From assembly GCA_019456245.1 (NCBI GenBank), contig VRUF01000006.1:19209-32586 (forward strand): a DNA stretch of 13,378 nucleotides. Reading direction: 5' to 3'. This DNA is from Planctomycetota bacterium (lineage in GTDB: Bacteria > Planctomycetota > Phycisphaerae > Sedimentisphaerales > Anaerohalosphaeraceae). Below, in pieces: positions 8,456 through 13,378 of the stretch; the stretch's first letter is position 1, and each line of letters opens with the position of its first letter. Both the position numbers and the translations under genes were made by a program. Under the pieces are notes generated by a model that had not been told where the DNA came from, made no database searches, and saw only the letters and a program-made list of their open reading frames with translations.

Positions 8456-8850
8456 TTTTGCCTCCGGTTTTTAGTATCGTATTCCTTGTAGTGTTTTTTG
8501 AGGGACTCTATCGCTTCCGTTTCTGACACCCCAAGCTGGATAGCCGTAATCGCTGCCTTATCAATAATGCTGCTGAGCAATTCAGCTCGTATCTGATCCA
8601 GCCGGTCTTTTGGCACTTTGGCTACAAAGAGACCAACCCCGCGCTTCCTTTCGACAAGACCCTCAGCTTCCAGAAATGAATATGCCTTACTAATGGTCAT
8701 AGGGTTGACCTTTAATCGTGCCGCAAGGTCACGAACCGTTTCCAGCTTTTCTTCATGCCTCAATCCGTCGGTCATTATCTGCTGACGGATTTGCCGCATA
8801 ATCTGACGATAAATAGGTACGCCGCTATGATGATCGATTTCCAGTAACAT
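8452..8850 (-). CDS. GntR-family transcriptional regulator, YtrA subfamily
   Basis: The 132-residue protein has an N-terminal winged helix at about 10-78: VPIYRQIMRQIRQQI, then TVRDLAARLKVNPMTISKAY, then the wing VERKRGVGLFV. The tail is only about 50 residues, typical of the YtrA subfamily, which has no large effector domain. The ATG is preceded by AAAGGCGAG, a good ribosome binding site. The gene is first in an operon with an ABC ATPase and a membrane protein. A perfect inverted repeat lies 20 bp upstream and overlaps the predicted promoter. By analogy with known YtrA regulators, it probably represses its own operon until an inducer, often a cell-envelope stress, appears. The inducer cannot be read from sequence. 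Confidence 0.93.
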   Translation of the reverse strand: MLLEIDHHSGVPIYRQIMRQIRQQIMTDGLRHEEKLETVRDLAARLKVNPMTISKAYSFLEAEGLVERKRGVGLFVAKVPKDRLDQIRAELLSSIIDKAAITAIQLGVSETEAIESLKKHYKEYDTKNRRQK

Positions 8851-8869
8851 AAATCTCGCCTTTACACAT

Positions 8870-8895
8870 TAGTGTATTACTTACCTAATACACTA
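8870..8895 (-). promoter_or_regulatory. Operator: perfect 10-bp inverted repeat upstream of the GntR gene
   Basis: TAGTGTATTA and TAATACACTA flank a 6-bp spacer (CTTACC). All ten arm positions match. The element starts 20 bp before the GntR ATG and overlaps the -10 box at 8892-8897. The GTGTA-TACAC core fits operators of YtrA-type GntR regulators, so autorepression is the simplest reading. Confidence 0.75.
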
Positions 8896-8919
8896 TACAC
8901 CATTCACCACACCATGCAA
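8892..8919 (-). promoter_or_regulatory. Promoter of the GntR-ABC transporter operon
   Basis: On the minus strand TTGCAT (8919-8914) and TATAGT (8897-8892) are 16 bases apart. The -10 matches 5 of 6 consensus bases, while the -35 matches only the leading TTG. The predicted start near 8885 lies in the operator spacer, giving a leader of about 35 bases with a good ribosome binding site. Confidence 0.55.
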
Positions 8920-9118
8920 TAGAAAAATCCAAAATTTCTAAAAAATTCCCAAAAACGCGGCTTTCAGCCAAAAAATAGGGGGAAACACCAACTCACGCAT
9001 CACGACCCACGACCCACGTTTTTAAAAACTTCCCAAAAAAACTCAACCCCCCCCACTCCCCCTTCGTATAACCCACCAATAAGGGAGGTTTTTATCAATC
9101 CAATTGGAGGGCTACATT
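8920..9118. other. Low-complexity spacer between divergent GntR and DUF1571 genes
   Basis: No gene is seen. The stretch is rich in A runs and C runs. It contains a tandem 7-bp repeat, ACGACCC twice plus ACG, at 9002-9018. A minor hairpin GGCT-TTC-AGCC lies near 8960. A TATAAC at 9067-9072 could be a -10 box for the plus-strand gene but lacks a convincing -35. There is one unused purine-rich AAGGGAGG near 9081-9088 besides the GGAGG that serves the ATG at 9119. Confidence 0.5.
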
Positions 9119-9940
9119 ATGAAAAGATTATCGATACACATAGCAGCATCAGGGATGATGGCAGCGATTCTGCTTTGCTCTTACGCACAGGCCAAAGAAG
9201 TCGCCAGCCTTATCGGCAGCAATGCCGCACAGAACATTATCTGGCCCGATCCTGCCGCAAACAAGATCGAACGTATGACCGAACTTGCTGCCACTGACCA
9301 GATCGCACTCATTCAGTGGTGCATGGACAATTACAAAAACACTGTACGCAACTACCAGGGCCTCTTACATAAACAGGAACGAATAAACGGCAAGCTAAGA
9401 AAACGTCAGTCAATTAATGTCTGGTTCAGGGAAACACCTTTCTCCGTTGTAATGAAATGGAAAAAGAACCCGAAATCCATAGACAAGCTCCTGTACGTGG
9501 AAGGCCAAAACAAAAACAAAATGATTGTTCATCCGACAGGCGCATTTGCTTGGATAAAGTCCGTCAAAAAACACCCACGCTGCAAAGAAGCACTAAAAGC
9601 CAGCCTGAGAACATGCGATCAGTTCGGCTTCTACAGAAACATGCAATCAATACGTGAAATGTTACTGGCGGCAAAAAAAACCGACAGTCTGAAAATGCGA
9701 TACCTGGCCACTGACATTATCGATGGCAGAAGTTACATCAAAACTGAAACAACTTTGAACATAAAAGATTATCCCTGCACAAAGCTCATAATGGACATTG
9801 ACACAAAGCACATGGTCCCCACAAAACTTGCTTTTTATGATCGCAACGAAAAACTGATCTGCCAATACGAATTCACCGATTTGAAGCTAAACCAGGGGAT
9901 AGACAGCAAGACATTCGACGCAAAAACGCACAGGATGTAA
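9119..9940 (+). CDS. Exported DUF1571 family protein
   Basis: The 273-residue protein begins at ATG 9119, which has GGAGG at 9106-9110, 8 bases upstream. A TTG five codons earlier is in frame but overlaps that ribosome binding site and is not the start. Residues 1-25 form a signal peptide: basic MKRLSIH, hydrophobic core, AQA cleavage site. The mature part has the family's core in YQGLLHKQERINGKL, INVWFRETPFSVVMKW and LLYVEGQNKNKMIVHP. These are features of DUF1571 proteins found widely in planctomycetes. The family may share the LolA/LppX-like half-barrel fold used to carry lipids, but its function is unknown. The C-terminal part (TKLIMDIDTKHMVPTKLAFYD) fits the same fold. It likely acts in the periplasm. 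It converges on the diguanylate cyclase gene with only 16 bp between stops and no visible terminator. Confidence 0.88.
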   Translation: MKRLSIHIAASGMMAAILLCSYAQAKEVASLIGSNAAQNIIWPDPAANKIERMTELAATDQIALIQWCMDNYKNTVRNYQGLLHKQERINGKLRKRQSINVWFRETPFSVVMKWKKNPKSIDKLLYVEGQNKNKMIVHPTGAFAWIKSVKKHPRCKEALKASLRTCDQFGFYRNMQSIREMLLAAKKTDSLKMRYLATDIIDGRSYIKTETTLNIKDYPCTKLIMDIDTKHMVPTKLAFYDRNEKLICQYEFTDLKLNQGIDSKTFDAKTHRM

Positions 9941-9956
9941 GCGATTCAATCTGTGA

Positions 9957-11027
9957 TCAAACTACCTTTTCAGGCTTAAATACTTTCACGTTATTCTTGC
10001 CGGCCTGCTTGGCTGCATATAGAGCCTCGTCTGCTGCACGGGCAACATCGCCTGCACAGGAACCACTTTCATATCGACCCACACCAACACTGATCGAAAG
10101 GTTTATCTTCTGGTGATCGCATATGATTGGGGATTCGGAGACCATCTTGACCATGCGCTCGGCAACCATAATAGCATCGTCAAGAGAAGTGTTAGGAAGG
10201 ATTATCGCGAATTCATCGCCTCCGTATCGCGCAGGAACATCTATCTGACGTATGCAAGCCTGAAGTCTTCGGCTTATCTGACGAATCGCCATATCGCCGG
10301 CACGATGACCGAATTTATCGTTGATCGGCTTTAAGTTATCGATATCTGCCATGATGATTGCAACCTTACCGCCGTAACGCTGCGATCTACGCAACTCACT
10401 GTCCAATGACTCATAAAACGTCCGGTGATTATACATACCGGTAAGGCCGTCGGTTTGAGCAAGACGCTGGCTCTTTTCAAATAGCTTGACATTGCCGATA
10501 GAAGCGCCGATAAGCTGGCGGAATAGTTCTATAACAGCAACCTCAGAAGTATTAAACGCCGTCCCATCGTTCTTGTCGGTAATATTTAGAACTCCGACAA
10601 CACGCCCATGACAGATAAGCGGGGCAATTATACAACTCTTAGTCATATAGTTCTTAGCAAAAGAACGCTGAACTTTACCTTTAGGAGGATCTTCGAGGGT
10701 ATCGACATCACCAACAAGGATCAATTCTTTGCTCCGAACCGCAGCGATCATAGGAGATGGGGGGTTCTGGTTCAATGAAACAATATTATTGATCAGGAAC
10801 GGGTGGTTGTATTTTTGAAGATGAAGAATATCGCTCGTCTCATCAAGAATATAAAGCGAAGCAAGCCGAGCACTGATAAGTTTAGGAATCTCATCGACAC
10901 ATATCTCAGCAATACTATCCATATCCAGGCTGTTAAGTTTCCGTGCTAACGGAGTAATTGATTCAAGCCGGCATATCTCTCTGGCACAACGCAGCTTATT
11001 TACTTTAGATGTCTCACTATTTCCCAT
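9957..11027 (-). CDS. Diguanylate cyclase with GAF sensor domain
   Basis: The 356-residue soluble protein has a GAF-like sensor at about 35-185 (ISARLASLYILDE ... CIIAPLICHGRVVGVLNITDK) and a complete GGDEF domain at about 188-352. The active site is RYGGDEF (GGDEF at 269-273), with upstream metal/GTP-binding DIDNLKPINDKFGH (228-241). An inhibitory I-site RxxD is present as Arg260-Gln-Ile-Asp263. The protein should therefore make cyclic di-GMP from two GTP and be product-inhibited. The ligand of the GAF domain is unknown. There are no membrane segments, so it is cytoplasmic. The ATG at 11027 has only a weak ribosome binding site (GCGGGT). It is divergent from the flagellar cluster beginning near 11420, so its signal could influence motility. 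Confidence 0.93.
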   Translation of the reverse strand: MGNSETSKVNKLRCAREICRLESITPLARKLNSLDMDSIAEICVDEIPKLISARLASLYILDETSDILHLQKYNHPFLINNIVSLNQNPPSPMIAAVRSKELILVGDVDTLEDPPKGKVQRSFAKNYMTKSCIIAPLICHGRVVGVLNITDKNDGTAFNTSEVAVIELFRQLIGASIGNVKLFEKSQRLAQTDGLTGMYNHRTFYESLDSELRRSQRYGGKVAIIMADIDNLKPINDKFGHRAGDMAIRQISRRLQACIRQIDVPARYGGDEFAIILPNTSLDDAIMVAERMVKMVSESPIICDHQKINLSISVGVGRYESGSCAGDVARAADEALYAAKQAGKNNVKVFKPEKVV

Positions 11028-11415
11028 ATTACCCGCTTCTTAACTCACAAGGAGGATTCTATACGCATTATCAACTTATATTTCTTCGTCTCAAAAGCAC
11101 CGCCAATTAACTTAACTTTGCCAAAAAAACGCCTGTTTTTGCACCGAACTCAAACTTTTCAAATAAAGCCTCCAAAACCGCAAAACCAGGGAATCCCCAC
11201 AAATACCTCAAAAAATAGCATCTCCTGAACAAAAGGCGAAAGCCGAAATTGAGTTAAGCGACATCCACCGAAGGAGGGGCGAAAAATCGCCCGACCCACG
11301 AAATTCGACTCTGGCGGAACTAACGGCCATAAAACTCTTAACACACTAGAGTTACATCAAAAAAATCGCAGGTACAACAATATCTTTTAAGAAAAATTTG
11401 AAAAAAATGAAAAAA
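11028..11415. other. Noncoding spacer with several short perfect hairpins
   Basis: No convincing gene is seen in about 390 bp. Four structural elements cluster at 11222-11353 on the plus strand. CTCCT (11222-11226) pairs with AGGAG (11272-11276) and encloses GGC-GAAA-GCC (11235-11244), a GNRA-type loop. GGGCGA-AAAA-TCGCCC (11277-11292) is a 6-bp stem. AACTCT and AGAGTT (11333-11338, 11348-11353) form a 6-bp stem with a 9-base loop. None is followed by a T run, so they are not ordinary terminators. A minus-strand open frame of 61 codons crosses the block but has no ribosome binding site. The function is unknown; a structured RNA or a decayed repeat are both possible. Confidence 0.4.
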
Positions 11416-11419
11416 ATAT

Positions 11420-11448
11420 TTGACGTATCGACGAAATACCAATATGTT
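11420..11448 (+). promoter_or_regulatory. Promoter of the merR-flgB-flhG cluster
   Basis: TTGACG (11420-11425) and TATGTT (11443-11448) are separated by exactly 17 bases, matching 5 of 6 and 4 of 6 consensus bases. It lies just upstream of an AT-rich stretch and immediately before the palindrome at 11446-11471, so initiation near 11455 would fall inside that palindrome. Confidence 0.5.
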
Positions 11449-11475
11449 TTACGTTTTACAAAACGTAAAACGTTT
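11446..11475 (+). promoter_or_regulatory. Palindromic operator with three ACGTTT half-sites
   Basis: GTTTTACGTTTT (11446-11457) and AAAACGTAAAAC (11460-11471) form a perfect 12-bp inverted repeat around AC. A second nested palindrome, AAACGT-AAA-ACGTTT (11461-11475), shares its left arm. The element covers the end of the predicted -10 and the start site, which suits a repressor. The adjacent MerR-type gene is the obvious candidate binder. A T-run terminator is unlikely because the arms are AT-rich and no T run follows. Confidence 0.6.
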
Positions 11476-11588
11476 AACACCTTTTGAAGATAAATTTGGC
11501 CGTAAAACTCCGCCGATATATGGAAAAGAATAAAGAGGGAACCAAAAAGCTGCTCACATCCACGCTGTTGGGTATCTGGTCGAAACAA

Positions 11589-11885
11589 ATGAACGAGACT
11601 ATGACTAAAATTACTATCCCAAAAAAACTATACCGCATAGGAGAAATTGTCACCAACACGCCTTTCACGCGGCAGACAATTCACAACTATACTGTTATGG
11701 GACTTATACAGGAATCGGACTGGACAAAAGGAGGACATCGACTATATGACGAATCCGTTTTCGAAAGACTTTCGCTGATCATGAATTTAAGAAACAACAA
11801 AACACTCGCACAGATTAGGAAAATACTCGCATTAGAAGACAATGACTCGGACGATAATGCAAGAAAGGCTACTGTAGCATCATAA
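11589..11885 (+). CDS. Minimal MerR-type HTH transcriptional regulator
   Basis: From ATG 11589 the protein has 98 residues. The helix-turn-helix is at about 14-38 (LYRIGEIVTNTPFTRQTIHNY), followed by the MerR wing TKGGHRLYDESVFERL (46-61) and a short helix to about 82 (TLAQIRKIL). An acidic tail follows. There is no long dimerisation coiled coil, effector domain or cysteine metal site, so it is a bare DNA-binding module. The frame stays open upstream to a TTG at 11484, and ATG codons also occur at 11520 and 11601. None has a clear ribosome binding site, so the start is uncertain. The 11589 or 11601 starts fit the usual short N terminus of the fold. It is followed after 56 bp by flgB, then flhG. 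It probably controls this flagellar cluster through the palindrome at 11446-11475; that link is inferred. Confidence 0.8.
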   Translation: MNETMTKITIPKKLYRIGEIVTNTPFTRQTIHNYTVMGLIQESDWTKGGHRLYDESVFERLSLIMNLRNNKTLAQIRKILALEDNDSDDNARKATVAS

Positions 11886-11941
11886 TTTCTATAAAACGAC
11901 CAAATTAAATAAAGCTTTTACAAAACAATACGGCAGATAAA

Positions 11942-12364
11942 ATGAATATTACAGCCACACTTACAGACAACATCACTGAAATACTAAACAAAGTATTGGA
12001 CTTCACAAAGCAAAGGCACAATATTCTCACTGACAACATAGTCAACGTCAACCTCGACGATTTCAAACCAAAAGACCTCGACTCGCCAGGCTTTGCAGAC
12101 ACGATGTCACTTGCCGTTTATGAACACGCCCGCAATGACAGATTGCTCCTCAGAGACAATGAAAATATAAAATTTATTGCCGGTGGCTTCATGGAAACAA
12201 CACCGGTAATTGACGAAAATGCCGAATCGCTATTGAAAAACAACAAAGAAATATACCTGAAAATGCAGATTAATAAACTATCGGAAAATCTGCTGAACAG
12301 AAAAGTAGCAGAGCAATTACTAAAACAAAAACAGGCCAAAAACTCCATGGCACTGAACTTTTAA
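11942..12364 (+). CDS. flgB: Flagellar basal-body rod protein FlgB, divergent
   Basis: The 140-residue protein matches FlgB in length and layout. It has an N-terminal helix (ITEILNKVLDFTKQRHNILT) running into DNIVNVNLDDFKPKDLD (31-47). This aligns with the rod-protein signature NNIANxxTPGYxxxDLD, but the usual TPGY is replaced by LDDF. The middle is variable. The C-terminal part (88-135), PVIDENAESL then a long helix with LSENLLNRKVAEQLLKQK, corresponds to the FlgB C-terminal helix, where DGNN-V-E-EM and a Leu/Gln-rich helix are usual. FlgB forms the most proximal rod ring of the flagellar motor and is exported by the flagellar type III system without a cleaved signal. No ribosome binding site precedes ATG 11942. 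Unusually, flgC and fliE do not follow; flhG does, after 55 bp. The divergence leaves some doubt whether it is a working rod subunit or a paralogue. Confidence 0.75.
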   Translation: MNITATLTDNITEILNKVLDFTKQRHNILTDNIVNVNLDDFKPKDLDSPGFADTMSLAVYEHARNDRLLLRDNENIKFIAGGFMETTPVIDENAESLLKNNKEIYLKMQINKLSENLLNRKVAEQLLKQKQAKNSMALNF

Positions 12365-12419
12365 ATACTGACAAAAAAACACCAAGCCGTATCACAATGG
12401 AAATGTGTAAGGAAACAAA

Positions 12420-13268
12420 TTGAACTGCAAGGATGCTAAGTATCTCGAAAGCGTAATGAGCGCCCAGTCTCAAAAAACAAGGGTAATCGCCATTACAAGC
12501 GGAAAGGGAGGGGTTGGAAAAACCAACATCGCTGCAAATCTGGCTATTTGCCTCGCCGCATCAAACAAAAAAGTCGTCCTCTTCGATGCTGATCTTGGCC
12601 TTGGAAACATTGATGTCATAATGAACATTAACAGCAGATACAACCTCACGCAGGTTATCTCAGGCCAGAAAGAACTACACGAAATTATCAACATCGCCCA
12701 TGCCGGAGTCGACGTCATCTGCGCAGGTTCGGGAATAGCCGAACTCGCAAACATCAACCAGTTCCAGTTGCAAAGACTGATCGACGAACTTGAAGAACTC
12801 GAAAACAACACTGATATACTCATCATCGACACAGGAGCCGGCATTAGCAACACTGTTATGAACTTCTGCACTGCCGCAGACAACGTCCTCGTCGTAACAA
12901 CGCCGGAACCGACTGCAATGACAGATGCATACGCCATGATAAAGGTTCTTGCCGCAAGAAATTTCGACGGGAGAATTAGCCTTGTCGTAAATATGGCAAA
13001 TTCGATTCCTGAGGGCAAAAGAATCTATCGACAGGTTGCTGATGTAGCAATGAGATTCCTGAATTTGCCCGTTTACGAAGCGGGAATCATTTGCAAAAAC
13101 GATCAGGTTACAAAATCTGTTAAATCAAGAAAACCGGTCGTCTTGAATTACCCAAAAGCAAAAGTAACTTCGGAGATTGCTGCTATGGCCGCAAGGCTTT
13201 CCAGAAATCAGACCCCGATGAAAAAGAAAAACAGCTTTTTTAAAAGAGTTGTTAATTGTTTTTTCTAA
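12420..13268 (+). CDS. flhG: FlhG (YlxH/FleN), MinD-like ATPase controlling flagellar number and placement
   Basis: The 282-residue protein is a MinD/ParA-type ATPase. It has deviant Walker A KGGVGKT (29-35, both lysines present), DADLGLGNID (56-65) as the A' region that marks the FlhG/MinD branch, and the Walker B-like LIIDTGAG (134-141). NMANS (191-195) and PVYEAGII (217-224) follow as in the family. The C terminus KKKNSFFKRVVNCFF (268-282) is a basic amphipathic tail, suitable as a membrane-targeting sequence. FlhG dimerises on ATP, binds the membrane and works with FlhF to set flagellar number and site. The start is TTG at 12420, supported by AAGGA with good spacing; ATG at codon 13 has no such site. 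The N-terminal KDAKYLE (4-10) looks like a worn version of the DQAxxLR helix that stimulates FlhF. No flhF gene is in the window. Confidence 0.9.
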   Translation: MNCKDAKYLESVMSAQSQKTRVIAITSGKGGVGKTNIAANLAICLAASNKKVVLFDADLGLGNIDVIMNINSRYNLTQVISGQKELHEIINIAHAGVDVICAGSGIAELANINQFQLQRLIDELEELENNTDILIIDTGAGISNTVMNFCTAADNVLVVTTPEPTAMTDAYAMIKVLAARNFDGRISLVVNMANSIPEGKRIYRQVADVAMRFLNLPVYEAGIICKNDQVTKSVKSRKPVVLNYPKAKVTSEIAAMAARLSRNQTPMKKKNSFFKRVVNCFF

Positions 13269-13293
13269 AGTAGAGACTAAATGCAACCGATAA
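13266..13293 (+). promoter_or_regulatory. Sigma-28 (FliA)-like flagellar promoter after flhG
   Basis: TAAAG (13266-13270) begins at the flhG stop codon's final bases, and ACCGATAA lies at 13286-13293. The bacterial FliA consensus is TAAAGTTT, 11 bases, then GCCGATAA. Here 7 of 8 bases of the -10 agree, the -35 core TAAAG agrees, and the spacing is one base longer than ideal. It would drive the gene beyond the right edge, plausibly a late flagellar gene. Confidence 0.4.
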
Positions 13294-13378
13294 ACTGTAG
13301 CTTGGTGAAATGTTCGCCTATAGCATAGCAAGTTTTATAATACATAGGCTTGCTGATTTATCGGACCTGAACAGAATT
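13269..13378. other. Downstream spacer to window edge
   Basis: No gene can be supported in the last 110 bp. Besides the sigma-28-like site there is an 8-bp inverted repeat, CCGATAAA (13287-13294) and TTTATCGG (13357-13364). AGCAAG (13327-13332) and CTTGCT (13349-13354) could pair with a 16-base loop. An ATG at 13310 opens 23 codons to the edge without a ribosome binding site. Confidence 0.35.

Noticed and set aside
9104..9118. TTG start five codons upstream of the DUF1571 ATG
   Set aside because: It overlaps the GGAGG ribosome binding site that serves the ATG at 9119, and it would spoil the signal peptide start.
11047..11054. AAGGAGG on the plus strand suggesting a small gene
   Set aside because: No ATG, GTG or TTG follows at a usable distance.
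11277..11292. GGGCGA-AAAA-TCGCCC hairpin as a terminator
   Set aside because: No T run follows on either strand and no gene ends nearby.
11159..11344. Minus-strand 61-codon open frame in the spacer upstream of the cyclase gene
   Set aside because: No ribosome binding site, odd Phe/Gly-rich composition, and it crosses the hairpin block, so it looks noncoding.
11910..11940. Sigma-28-like TAAAGCTT and GCAGATAA before flgB
   Set aside because: Spacing is four bases too long and the predicted start site would fall inside the flgB coding region.
13310..13378. Possible start of another gene at ATG 13310
   Set aside because: Only 23 codons are visible, with no ribosome binding site and no recognisable sequence.

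Overview
This window most likely comes from a planctomycete, probably of the class Phycisphaerae. The clues are a DUF1571 secreted protein of the type common in that phylum, a FlgB whose sequence fits planctomycete flagellar rods better than proteobacterial ones, weak or absent Shine-Dalgarno sequences on several genes, and a secreted glycoside hydrolase beside housekeeping genes. This is inferred from protein character, not from a database search.

Positions 1-6057, all on the minus strand, form one tight gene string transcribed from high to low coordinates: rarA (fork-repair ATPase), a 5-formyltetrahydrofolate cyclo-ligase, a membrane-anchored LysM L,D-transpeptidase, hflX (ribosome-rescue GTPase), and the first 547 codons of a secreted GH27/GH36-like glycoside hydrolase that runs off the left edge. 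The gaps are 31 bp, 38 bp, an overlap or 1-bp junction, and 53 bp. A good promoter sits so close to the rarA ATG that the transcript would be leaderless.

Positions 6150-8897, also minus strand, hold an autoregulated transporter operon. It contains a YtrA-type GntR repressor, an ABC ATPase and a large 12-helix membrane protein, all joined by 4-bp ATGA overlaps. A perfect 10-bp inverted repeat overlaps the -10 of the predicted promoter.

Positions 8898-9940 hold a low-complexity spacer and then a plus-strand DUF1571 exported protein. It converges on a minus-strand GAF-GGDEF diguanylate cyclase (9957-11027).

Positions 11028-13378 start with a roughly 390-bp noncoding spacer rich in short perfect hairpins. 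After it comes a plus-strand flagellar cluster: a promoter overlapped by a perfect 12-bp palindrome, a minimal MerR-type regulator, a divergent FlgB rod protein, and FlhG/YlxH (a MinD-like flagellar-number ATPase). A sigma-28-like promoter follows flhG. The MerR-flgB-flhG grouping, with its own operator and next to a diguanylate cyclase, is the part of the window most worth pursuing.
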